NCBI GenBank assembly: GCA_050291935.1
Contig: JBNKKR010000017.1
Location: 5,617 to 69,616, forward strand
Direction of reading: 5' to 3'
Length of the DNA: 64,000 nucleotides
Source: Desulfocapsa sp050291935
GTDB taxonomy: Bacteria; Desulfobacterota; Desulfobulbia; Desulfobulbales; Desulfocapsaceae
Under the pieces are notes generated by a model. It had not been told where the DNA came from. It searched no databases and saw only the letters and a list, made by a program, of their open reading frames with translations. Shown here one piece after another: positions 15,631 through 24,361 of the stretch (positions are counted from its first letter, which is position 1; every line of letters begins with the position of its first letter). The position numbers and the translations under genes were made by a program.

Positions 15631-18150
15631 ATGAGTACAACCAAAAATGGTGAGACACACCGTGAATATATCAACAGCCTCAAACGGGCATTTGCCTACA
15701 ACATCTTTTATAAACAGGGCGTTTGTATAGAAGCTGCAGGACTTAACGATTACTATCTCGCCGTATCGCAAACCTTGCGCGATAAAATGCAACATCTCTT
15801 TATTAACTCCGTTGAGACCCTCCTTGCCAAAGAATCAAAAATTGTTTGTTACCTTTCCGCTGAATTTCTTATGGGCCCCCATCTTCATAATAATCTTGTT
15901 AATCTTGGACTCTATGATGATTTCGCGCAAGCTGCTGAAGAATCTGGCCTTAATCTTAAAGAGATCATCGAACATGAAGAAGAGCCAGGACTTGGGAATG
16001 GTGGTTTAGGACGTTTGGCCGCCTGTTACCTCGATTCTTTGGCTTGTTTGCAAATTCCAGCCATTGGCTATGGTATCCGTTACGAACACGGTATGTTTGA
16101 TCAAGAAATCATTGATGGATGGCAAAAGGAACTGAGTGATACCTGGCTACATCCAGGAAATCCCTGGGAAATAAAAAAACCGACCCTTGCCTGTGATGTT
16201 GGTTTTGGTGGTCGTACCGAATCCTATATTGGTAAAGAGGGCAATACAAGGCATCGCTGGATCCCCGCCCGGGTTATCACCGGTGTCCCCTACGACACGC
16301 CTGTTCCCGGCTACAAGGTTAATACCATTAATATTCTTCGGCTATGGAGTGCAGAAGCCCATAGTTCTTTTGATTTTGATGAATTCAATACCGGGGATTA
16401 TTACGGAGCTGTCGAGGAAAAAATAAAGGCAGAAACCATCACCAAGGTATTATACCCCAACGATGAACAGTTTCTGGGTAAGCGGCTCCGCCTCGAGCAG
16501 CAATATTTCTTTGTCTCCTGTTCCTTACAGAATATGATTCGTATCCACCTTTTTATCCACGGCAGCTTGGATAATTTCCACGAAGGATTTGCCGCTCAGC
16601 TCAATGACACCCATCCTGCAATAGCTGTTGCAGAACTTATGCGCCTTTTGGTCGATGTCCACTTTTATGAATGGAACAAAGCCTGGGAAATAACACGGGC
16701 AACACTTTGCTATACCAACCATACTCTGCTTCCCGAAGCCATGGAAAAGTGGCAAATAGACCTCTTTACCGAGCTGCTGCCAAGGCACATGGAACTCATC
16801 TACGAAATCAATCGGCGATTTCTTGATGAAGTCAGACAATTTTTCCCGGCTGATAACGAACGTGTGGCCAGAATGTCAATAATTGAAGAAAATGGCCCCA
16901 GATATGTACGAATGGCCAATCTTGCCTGTATTGGTTCACACTCCATTAATGGGGTAGCCGCCATCCATACCGAACTTTTACGACGACACACCCTTTCCGA
17001 CTGGAATGAGATGTACCCCGGTAAAATCAGAAATGTAACCAACGGAGTAACCCCCAGACGTTGGATAGCTGTCAGTAACCCAAGGCTTACCCACTTATTA
17101 ACAGAGGCCATAGGGGAAGAGTGGATCACCGACCTCCGCAAGCTCAAAAAACTAGAGACCCTCGCTGAAGATCCCTCTTTTCAGCAGTCATGGCTCAATG
17201 TAAAAAAACAGAATAAAGAGGATTTTGCAGATATTATTATGGCGCAGCAGGGTTTTTCGGTTGACCCTGAAGCAATGTTTGATGTCCAGGTAAAACGGAT
17301 ACATGAATACAAAAGACAACTTCTTAATATTTTACATATAATCACACTTTATAACCGGATAAAAAATAGTCCCGGTTACACTATGACTCCGCGTCTTTTT
17401 GTCTTTGGTGGCAAGGCAGCGCCTGGGTATTTTATGGCAAAACGGATAATTAAACTTATCACTTCAGTTGCCAGAATAATAAACGGTGATCTGACGATGA
17501 AAGACAGAATCAAAGTCTTTTTTATCCCAAATTATAACGTAAAAATTGGCCATTCTGTCTATCCCATGACTGATCTTTCTGAACAGATCTCCCTGGCCGG
17601 CAAAGAAGCATCCGGGACAGGAAATATGAAATTTTCCATGAACGGTGCCCTTACCATAGGAACATTGGATGGTGCCAATGTCGAAATCCGAGAAGAAGTG
17701 GGAGCTGAAAATTTTTTCCATTTTGGCCTTACTGTTGATGAGGTAATGCAACAGCAGGCCGCCGGATACCATCCTCTAAGCTACTACCAAAATAACCAGG
17801 AACTTGCAGCAGCAATTGACCTTATCTCTTCTGGACATTTTTCCCAGGGTGATAAGGAATTATTTAAACCCATTGTCGACTCCCTGCTCTACGATGATCA
17901 ATATATGCTCCTTGCGGATTACCAAGCCTATATTGATTGCCAACAACAGGTTGCCGACACGTACTTACAACCTTCTGAATGGACACGTAAATCCATTCTC
18001 AACAGTGCACGAATGGGCAAGTTTTCATCGGACAGATCCATCGCGGAATATGCAAAGAATATTTGGCATGTCTCGCCTTTTCCGGTCAAACTGAAATGGC
18101 AGTCAATACCTGAGGATGGACTTCTCTTTACCAACGGAAAAAGTCTATAA
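15631..18150 (+). CDS. glgP: Glycogen/maltodextrin phosphorylase
   Basis: PLP-dependent phosphorylase releasing glucose 1-phosphate from glycogen. The 839-residue length is typical. It contains the family stretches E-F-L-M-G (residue about 80), G-N-G-G-L-G-R-L-A-A-C, N-D-T-H-P-A-I-A, the PLP-lysine region E-A-S-G-T-G-N-M-K-F-S-M-N-G at about 665, and D-G-A-N-V-E-I. GGAG lies 8 nt before the ATG. It stands at the head of a block with pgl, edd and eda, so glycogen breakdown appears linked to sugar-acid catabolism. Confidence 0.96.
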   Translation: MSTTKNGETHREYINSLKRAFAYNIFYKQGVCIEAAGLNDYYLAVSQTLRDKMQHLFINSVETLLAKESKIVCYLSAEFLMGPHLHNNLVNLGLYDDFAQAAEESGLNLKEIIEHEEEPGLGNGGLGRLAACYLDSLACLQIPAIGYGIRYEHGMFDQEIIDGWQKELSDTWLHPGNPWEIKKPTLACDVGFGGRTESYIGKEGNTRHRWIPARVITGVPYDTPVPGYKVNTINILRLWSAEAHSSFDFDEFNTGDYYGAVEEKIKAETITKVLYPNDEQFLGKRLRLEQQYFFVSCSLQNMIRIHLFIHGSLDNFHEGFAAQLNDTHPAIAVAELMRLLVDVHFYEWNKAWEITRATLCYTNHTLLPEAMEKWQIDLFTELLPRHMELIYEINRRFLDEVRQFFPADNERVARMSIIEENGPRYVRMANLACIGSHSINGVAAIHTELLRRHTLSDWNEMYPGKIRNVTNGVTPRRWIAVSNPRLTHLLTEAIGEEWITDLRKLKKLETLAEDPSFQQSWLNVKKQNKEDFADIIMAQQGFSVDPEAMFDVQVKRIHEYKRQLLNILHIITLYNRIKNSPGYTMTPRLFVFGGKAAPGYFMAKRIIKLITSVARIINGDLTMKDRIKVFFIPNYNVKIGHSVYPMTDLSEQISLAGKEASGTGNMKFSMNGALTIGTLDGANVEIREEVGAENFFHFGLTVDEVMQQQAAGYHPLSYYQNNQELAAAIDLISSGHFSQGDKELFKPIVDSLLYDDQYMLLADYQAYIDCQQQVADTYLQPSEWTRKSILNSARMGKFSSDRSIAEYAKNIWHVSPFPVKLKWQSIPEDGLLFTNGKSL

Positions 18151-18299
18151 CCTAAAATTGCACTATCTCTTTTACGTTTTCTAAAATATATTGCAATCTT
18201 TAGAAGATTGACGAAAAATACAAGGTGGTACAGGTAACAAAGATGTAAAAGAAACGATTCTGAACGGAAAACCTTTTCCAGAGCACCTGGTGACCAAAC

Positions 18300-18986
18300 A
18301 TGCATACCTTTTCAAACCGTATAACATTGGTAGATGAGCTTTCGTTGGCAATTGTCAAAGTATTGAAAGAGAGTATCTCTACAAATGGAAAGGCCAGCTT
18401 AGCTGTTTCTGGGGGCTCCACCCCTGTCACTCTTTTCCATACGCTTTCCAATATGGAACTCGACTGGCAATCGATATATATCAATTTGGTTGATGAACGC
18501 TGGGTTGATCCAAGAAATGATGATTCCAACGAAAAGCTGGTAAGGGAGCATCTTTTACAAAACAAAGCAAAGTCGGCCAATTTTATTGGCATGAAAAACG
18601 ACGCCACAACCCCACGCGCCGGTGCGCAACATTATGAACGGCAGCTAGCCACTCAGCCACTGCCCTATGATGTTCTTCTTCTTGGAATGGGCAATGATGG
18701 CCATACGGCTTCACTTTTTCCAGGGGCGGCCAACCTGGAAAAGGCCATAGATATGACTTCCTCAAAAATGGTCATTGATATGATTCCATTAACAGCACCT
18801 CACGAGCGTTTAACACTTACCCTCCCAGCAATCCTCAGTGCAAAAAATATTTTTCTCCATATTACTGGTAAAAATAAAAAAGAGGTATTGGAACAGGCTA
18901 AACTTCCAGGTACCTACGAAGACTTCCCCATTCGTTTAGTCCTTTTTGGCGCATCTCCGCCTCTTTCAATTTATTGGGCACAATAG
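18300..18986 (+). CDS. pgl: 6-phosphogluconolactonase (DevB type)
   Basis: Hydrolyses 6-phosphogluconolactone to 6-phosphogluconate. The 228-residue product has S-G-G-S-T-P near residue 39, W-x-x-I-x-x-x-L-V-D-E-R-W-V at about 58-73, and the active-site segment L-L-G-M-G-N-D-G-H-T-A-S-L-F-P-G at about 130. It is 10 bp upstream of edd. The enzyme that makes its substrate, glucose-6-phosphate dehydrogenase (zwf), is not in the window. Confidence 0.93.
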   Translation: MHTFSNRITLVDELSLAIVKVLKESISTNGKASLAVSGGSTPVTLFHTLSNMELDWQSIYINLVDERWVDPRNDDSNEKLVREHLLQNKAKSANFIGMKNDATTPRAGAQHYERQLATQPLPYDVLLLGMGNDGHTASLFPGAANLEKAIDMTSSKMVIDMIPLTAPHERLTLTLPAILSAKNIFLHITGKNKKEVLEQAKLPGTYEDFPIRLVLFGASPPLSIYWAQ

Positions 18987-18995
18987 GATCCAACC

Positions 18996-20816
18996 ATGCA
19001 AAAACAGATTCAGAAAGTAACAGAAAGAATCATTGAAAGAAGTAAAGCACACAGAGAGCAATACCTCGATCGTATGGAAACACTCTCCGCTAACAGTGCT
19101 GTTCGTACTGCACTACCAAGCTCAAATCTTGCCCACACCATGGCAGGATGTAATGCGCCGTGCCGGACTTCCCTTTTTGCGTCAACCACTCCCAATATAG
19201 GCATTATTTCAGCCTATACGGACCTGGTCTCCGCCCATCAACCCTATGGGAAATATCCATCGATGATAAAAGAAGCGGTGGCTCAAGCGGGAGGGAACGC
19301 CCAATTTGCGGCTGGCGTTCCAGCCATGTGTGACGGGGTCACCCAAGGTGAAAGGGGTATGGATATCAGCCTTATGAGTCGTGATGTGATTGCCATGTCT
19401 ACGGTTATAGGTCTTTCCCATAACGTCTTTGATGGTGCCATTCTTCTTGGTATTTGTGACAAGATTGTCCCAGGGCTTTTAATGGGTGCCCTCCAATTTG
19501 GCCATCTGCCAACGATTCTCATCCCGGCTGGTCCAATGACCAGTGGTCAATCAAACAGTGAGAAAAATAAAATTCGGGCCAAATATGCCAAAGGTGAGGT
19601 AGATGCCACTGCGGTTCTTCAATCGGAAATAAAATCCTACCATAGTCCCGGTACTTGTACGTTTTATGGAACGGCCAATTCAAATCAGCTAATGGTTGAG
19701 ATGCTTGGCTTACATCTTCCTGGCAGCTCCTTTGTCAACGCCAACACCCCACTCCGCGACGCCCTTACCAGGGCAGCATCCGCCAAAATCACTACCATGA
19801 CCAGACTCGGCGACAATTACACGCCACTTTCCAAAATAATAACAGAAAAATCGGTGGTTAATGCCATTGTCGGTCTGATGGCGACGGGAGGTTCCACCAA
19901 CGAAACAATGCATCTTGTTGCCATTGCCCGGGCTGCAGGCATCCATATCGACTGGAGTGACTTTGCTGAAATTTCCGATTGTACGCCACTGCTGGTCCGA
20001 ATTTACCCAAATGGCCCTGGCGACATAAACTCCTTTCAGCAGGCAGGTGGAATGGCACTTCTTATTGCTGAGCTCTTACAAAACGGCTATTTACATAAAG
20101 ATGTTCATACGGTAGCCGGTGAGGGATTAAGTCAATATCTCCAGGAACCCGGTTGTGCTGACGATGCTTCTAAGCTACATTGGCGCCCTGGTCCTGAATC
20201 GTCAAAAGATGAGAATACAATACGTAGTGTTGCTACTCCGTTTGCTGACAAAGGAGGAATCAAACTCTTATCAGGAAACTTAGGCCGTGCCATTATGAAA
20301 ATTTCTGCCCTGACTGATGGTGATAAAACCTTTGTCCATGCACCCGCAATGGTATTCAACTCGCAAAGTGAGCTGGAAAATGCGTTTCATACGGATCAAC
20401 TCAATAAAAACTTTATTGCAGTTGTCCGTTTTCAAGGTCCTCGCGCCAACGGTATGCCAGAACTCCACAAGCTTATTATGTATCTTTCAATTATTATGGA
20501 TAGAGGTTTTACGGTTGGACTTGTAACCGATGGCAGACTTTCCGGGGCATCGGGCAAAGTACCATTCGCCATTCATTGCACTCCGGAAGCCGCCAATGGT
20601 GGGCTTCTTGCCAAAGTTATGGATGGCGATTTGCTCTTGATGGACGCCCATAAGAGTATCTTGGAGCTTCAGGTGGAGACAAAGGAACTTGATGCAAGAA
20701 TTGCTGATAGCCCGGATCTTTACCAGGGAAGAAACGGATTGGGCCGCCAAATATTTACACCACTGCGTTCAAACTTATCTGGAGCGGAAGAAGGGGCAAC
20801 TTCACTTTTTATGTAA
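18996..20816 (+). CDS. edd: Phosphogluconate dehydratase (Entner-Doudoroff)
   Basis: Dehydrates 6-phosphogluconate to 2-keto-3-deoxy-6-phosphogluconate; an IlvD/Edd-family Fe-S enzyme. The 606-residue length is exact for Edd. Edd-type cluster ligands are present: A-G-C-N-A-P-C near residue 50 and C-D-G-V-T-Q-G at about 112, C-D-K in G-I-C-D-K, and the C-terminal D-G-R-L-S-G-A-S-G-K-V. AGGAT lies 6 nt before the ATG. It sits between pgl and eda, consistent with one transcript. Confidence 0.95.
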   Translation: MQKQIQKVTERIIERSKAHREQYLDRMETLSANSAVRTALPSSNLAHTMAGCNAPCRTSLFASTTPNIGIISAYTDLVSAHQPYGKYPSMIKEAVAQAGGNAQFAAGVPAMCDGVTQGERGMDISLMSRDVIAMSTVIGLSHNVFDGAILLGICDKIVPGLLMGALQFGHLPTILIPAGPMTSGQSNSEKNKIRAKYAKGEVDATAVLQSEIKSYHSPGTCTFYGTANSNQLMVEMLGLHLPGSSFVNANTPLRDALTRAASAKITTMTRLGDNYTPLSKIITEKSVVNAIVGLMATGGSTNETMHLVAIARAAGIHIDWSDFAEISDCTPLLVRIYPNGPGDINSFQQAGGMALLIAELLQNGYLHKDVHTVAGEGLSQYLQEPGCADDASKLHWRPGPESSKDENTIRSVATPFADKGGIKLLSGNLGRAIMKISALTDGDKTFVHAPAMVFNSQSELENAFHTDQLNKNFIAVVRFQGPRANGMPELHKLIMYLSIIMDRGFTVGLVTDGRLSGASGKVPFAIHCTPEAANGGLLAKVMDGDLLLMDAHKSILELQVETKELDARIADSPDLYQGRNGLGRQIFTPLRSNLSGAEEGATSLFM

Positions 20817-20844
20817 AACCGATCAAAATAAAAAGGAATCAGGT

Positions 20845-21465
20845 ATGCAATATACACCAAAACAGATATTACGCATTGGACCGGTTATCCCGGTAATTGT
20901 GATAAGGAAGGTAGACAACGCTGTTCCGCTGGCAAAAGCTCTGCTGGCCGGTGGAGTAAAGGTAATTGAAGTTACATTACGCAGCGACGTTGCCTTGGAT
21001 GCCATACAAGCTATTAAAGAACAGGTACCGGAGACAGTAGTAGGTGCAGGAACCGTTCTTTCCACAAACGATCTGCGTGATGTGGAACACGCAGGCGCAG
21101 CCTTTGCCATAAGCCCCGGCCTTACGCCGAGTTTACTCCAAGCTGCAAAAGAAGCAAATATCCCTTTAATACCCGGAATTTCATCCGCTTCAGAACTTAT
21201 GTATGGGATGGAGGCCGGCTTAAAAGAGTTTAAGTTTTTTCCGGCCCAGGCCGCAGGAGGGATTGAAATGCTCCGTTCTTTGGCCGGGCCCTTTCCTCAA
21301 GTGAGCTTTTGTCCAACGGGAGGAATCACTCCTGCTAACTACAAAAAATATCTTGCTTTAGAAAATGTAGCCTGTGTTGGCGGATCCTGGCTTGCACCAA
21401 ACGATGCAGTGACATCTTGTAATTGGAGCAAAATCACAAACATCTGCCATGATGCCGTTGCTTAA
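20845..21465 (+). CDS. eda: KDPG aldolase (2-keto-3-deoxy-6-phosphogluconate aldolase)
   Basis: Class I aldolase splitting KDPG into pyruvate and glyceraldehyde 3-phosphate. The 206-residue product has I-P-V-I-V-I, V-I-E-V-T-L-R-S (catalytic Glu), V-G-A-G-T-V-L, the Schiff-base lysine in E-F-K-F-F-P-A-Q-A-A-G-G, and F-C-P-T-G-G-I. The start is set at 20845 by AAGGA 7 nt upstream; the open frame overlaps edd but the upstream part is not family-like. Together with Edd it completes the lower Entner-Doudoroff pathway. Confidence 0.95.
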   Translation: MQYTPKQILRIGPVIPVIVIRKVDNAVPLAKALLAGGVKVIEVTLRSDVALDAIQAIKEQVPETVVGAGTVLSTNDLRDVEHAGAAFAISPGLTPSLLQAAKEANIPLIPGISSASELMYGMEAGLKEFKFFPAQAAGGIEMLRSLAGPFPQVSFCPTGGITPANYKKYLALENVACVGGSWLAPNDAVTSCNWSKITNICHDAVA

Positions 21466-21477
21466 TTTGTATTAGCA

Positions 21478-23499
21478 TCAAACTTTAAAACGCTGCACTA
21501 ATTCAATAAGCCTGGTGGCAAGGCTTGCCACCTCTTCGGATTGATTGTTCACCTCATTACTGGCTTGATTAATCTCTTCAACCGACCGATGCACCTTAGA
21601 GATATCTGAACTTATGGTTGCCGAAAAGGTAGAACTCTGGTTCACACTTCCATTTACTTCTTCAATCCCCTGGCTTGCCTGGGCAATATTGCCGGCTATT
21701 TCCTTGCTGGAAATAGACTGTTCTTCGATTACGGAAGCCATAACGTTAATGATCTCATTTACCTGATGAAAAATATCGCTGATCCCTTCGATTTCACCAA
21801 CAGTGTCTTCAGTTGAATCAACAATACCACTAATACGTTCTTTGATTTCCTGAGTGGCATTAGCCGTTTGCTTGGCAAGATTTTTTATCTCTTCGGCAAC
21901 CACGGAAAATCCTTTCCCAGCTTCTCCGGCGCGGGCCGCTTCAATGGTGGCATTAAGGGCAAGAAGGTTGGTCTGTTCAGAAATCTCTGTAATTACCTCC
22001 GTCACCTTACTGATCTTGGCGGCAGCATCACCCAAGGTATTTATCTTTTTTGAAGCCCTTTCGGTTTGTGCCATGGCGCTAACACTTACCTCTTTAGCCT
22101 TTTCAGCGTTGCGGGAAATATCCTGAACTGTCGCCGTCATCTCTTCAGTGGCAGCGGCAACCATATTGGCATTTTCAGAGCTTTGCTCAGTTACTCCTGA
22201 GATATTTACCATATTGCTACTCAGCTCCTGAGCAGCATCGGCAACAGTCTGCGATCGTTCAGAGACCGAACTAGCCCCTGCCAGTAATTGATTCGCGGTG
22301 GCAGCCATACCAGTTGAGGTGTTATGCAATGTGGAAGAGTTAGCACTCACCTCTTGAATAAGAAGCTGCAAACGTTCAATAAAAACATTGAACCAGAAGG
22401 CTAGTTCGCCCAGCTCATCCTTGCCCTTTGCCTCTAAACGTCTTGTGAGATTCCCTTCTCCTTCCGCAATGTCTTTTAGCATTCCGACAGTACGGTTTAG
22501 AGAAGATCGAATAGACAAGGCGATGGGGGTACTAAGCAGGATCAGCACCAGAGCTACAAAACAGGCGCCTAAAAGGGCTATCCTGCTGGCAGATTGACGT
22601 TGGGCAGAAGCCTGAACATAAATACTGCGAGCTAATTTCTCTGAGATATCCTGCAATTGATGACATATCTCTTGAGAAACATGCTGAATTTCCTGACGGG
22701 TACGCCAATGATCAAAAAGCTGTTCCTCAAGGGGGGGCAATTGTTTTAAGTTTGCGACGACCTCTTTCCAAGGATCACCATAAGCGGATTCATTAACCGC
22801 CTCCACTTGCGCGTTAACAATAATACGTTGGCTCTCTATATCGTTATCAATTTTCTCACGCTTAGCCGCATACTCTTCACCATTGTTGGTAAGCAGTAGG
22901 CTCTGTTCATTGCCAAGGCTTGTTTGTAACAGGTTAACAAGCTGGCTTGCCTGATCCCGCAATGCGGATTTTTCGGCAGGAAGGTCTTCCACGGAAAGGG
23001 AAAGGGTTACCTCCTCTTCATTTAAGGCATCAATAATTCCCTTCAACCTTTTTTGCGCACCAGCAATACGATCGCTGATATCCGATGCATTCTGGATCAC
23101 ACCGGTAACGGCTGGAATAAGTTTCTCCAGAGCCTGTTGGTGTTTTTGCGAAAGCTGTTGCATCTGAACTAACTGCTCACCAGCATCATTGCTCAGTGTT
23201 GAAAGCATTAGCTCATCTACTGATGTATCAAAACCCTTCAAACTTTCCCAAATACCCGGTACAAGTTGCTGTTTCCCCTGACTTACAAATTTTTCTTCAA
23301 GGAGCAGAGCGCTTAACACCTGACTTGCCATTTCGTTACCAAGCTGGCTTTGTTTAGCAGCTTTTTCCACCCGGCCATTAACCACGAAATTTATTGTGGC
23401 CAACAGTGCTATGCCGACTATAGCAATAACTGCAATCCCCTGGATTTTCACAAACAATCCAGAAAAAAAACTACGCTGTGTCCCTCTTGCTTCCATCAT
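21478..23499 (-). CDS. Methyl-accepting chemotaxis protein
   Basis: A 673-residue membrane chemoreceptor: cytoplasmic N-tip, TM1 at about 17-35, a long helical periplasmic region to about 300, TM2 at about 307-329, HAMP at about 330-385, then the methyl-accepting coiled coil with the hairpin tip E-Q-T-N-L-L-A-L-N-A-T-I-E-A-A-R-A-G-E at about 510-530. No CheB/CheR-binding pentapeptide is seen at the C-terminus. The periplasmic part has no obvious Cache fold; a separate secreted Cache protein is encoded just upstream. Two adjacent ATG codons (23499, 23496) can both serve as start. Confidence 0.93.
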   Translation of the reverse strand: MMEARGTQRSFFSGLFVKIQGIAVIAIVGIALLATINFVVNGRVEKAAKQSQLGNEMASQVLSALLLEEKFVSQGKQQLVPGIWESLKGFDTSVDELMLSTLSNDAGEQLVQMQQLSQKHQQALEKLIPAVTGVIQNASDISDRIAGAQKRLKGIIDALNEEEVTLSLSVEDLPAEKSALRDQASQLVNLLQTSLGNEQSLLLTNNGEEYAAKREKIDNDIESQRIIVNAQVEAVNESAYGDPWKEVVANLKQLPPLEEQLFDHWRTRQEIQHVSQEICHQLQDISEKLARSIYVQASAQRQSASRIALLGACFVALVLILLSTPIALSIRSSLNRTVGMLKDIAEGEGNLTRRLEAKGKDELGELAFWFNVFIERLQLLIQEVSANSSTLHNTSTGMAATANQLLAGASSVSERSQTVADAAQELSSNMVNISGVTEQSSENANMVAAATEEMTATVQDISRNAEKAKEVSVSAMAQTERASKKINTLGDAAAKISKVTEVITEISEQTNLLALNATIEAARAGEAGKGFSVVAEEIKNLAKQTANATQEIKERISGIVDSTEDTVGEIEGISDIFHQVNEIINVMASVIEEQSISSKEIAGNIAQASQGIEEVNGSVNQSSTFSATISSDISKVHRSVEEINQASNEVNNQSEEVASLATRLIELVQRFKV

Positions 23500-23556
23500 T
23501 TCCGATAAACCTGTATAGTTGAGAAAAATCGCAACCTGCCCATGACAGAAAAACTG

Positions 23557-23609
23557 TAGGAAGAACCTACTTGTACCTTATGGATTATTCCTTTTTTCCA
23601 TAAGGTACA
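23557..23609 (-). terminator. Tandem hairpins between Cache protein and chemoreceptor genes
   Basis: A perfect 13-bp inverted repeat TGTACCTTATGGA / TCCATAAGGTACA (23572-23584 and 23597-23609) is followed on the minus strand by a small GTAGG-TTCTT-CCTAC hairpin and then AGTTTTTCTG. Read from the Cache gene, this is a plausible terminator or mRNA 3'-end structure that separates it from the chemoreceptor gene. Confidence 0.5.
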
Positions 23610-23665
23610 TAGATTTTATTGCGACCATCGAACCGAGAACCAGCTCGATATATGCGTTGCCCCCA

Positions 23666-24145
23666 CTAGGCTTTATCACCATAAATACCTGCAAAAACAA
23701 CTAAATCACCTGCCCGCTGGTAGTAGCATTCCTTTTTAAAAACCCCATCAACATTGGGTTTGCGCCAATGATAATCAAACCATCCCTTGCTCCCTTCGTC
23801 CGCTTTTATTTTCTCGAATAATGCAGGGTACCAAGGTTGTTTGGTGACAGGATCTTTGAGACCCATTAGATTTTTACCGATAAATTTTGGTTGGGGACCG
23901 TGGGCAACAATGGTCCCGGAAAGATCCATTATATAGACATAAGTATCCTTCCACACAAAAGGTCCATTAACATCATTGACCTGATCAATTGCTGCTTGTG
24001 GGGACTGTTGCTGAGCAATGGCAATTACTTCCGCTACTTTTGCAACGCACTCTTCCTTCGTTGCATTGTCGGAAGCGGATGCAACAGCTCCCCCTAAAAC
24101 CATAAAAACAAACAATAGACCAGCAATCCGAAATACGTTCTTCAT
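23666..24145 (-). CDS. Secreted single-Cache-domain protein
   Basis: A 159-residue periplasmic protein: signal peptide 1-24, then a single sCache_2 domain with the family string D-x-x-G-P-F-V-W-K-D-T-Y-V-Y-I-M-D-L-x-G-x-x-x-A-H and the C-terminal K-x-G-W-F-D-Y-x-W ... A-G-D-L-V-V-F-A-G-I-Y. Cache domains bind small molecules such as carboxylates. With no membrane anchor or output domain of its own, it probably works through a partner; the chemoreceptor directly downstream is the obvious candidate (inference). AAGGA precedes the ATG. Confidence 0.85.
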   Translation of the reverse strand: MKNVFRIAGLLFVFMVLGGAVASASDNATKEECVAKVAEVIAIAQQQSPQAAIDQVNDVNGPFVWKDTYVYIMDLSGTIVAHGPQPKFIGKNLMGLKDPVTKQPWYPALFEKIKADEGSKGWFDYHWRKPNVDGVFKKECYYQRAGDLVVFAGIYGDKA

Positions 24146-24361
24146 AATCTTCTTCCTTTACTTTAATATTTAACAATATGTCTGATCATACTCTCAGTAC
24201 CGTGAAATCTCACCGAACTGTGTAATCAAACTCTTTCCTATACGACCTATTAAAGGAAGTATCTCAAAGCAAATTTTGCAAGTCAAGGTCATTGCAAAAA
24301 ATAATTATGGAAAGATTTGTTTTGAAGAAATGATATGGCCCCGTATTGTGGCAAAGCAGTA

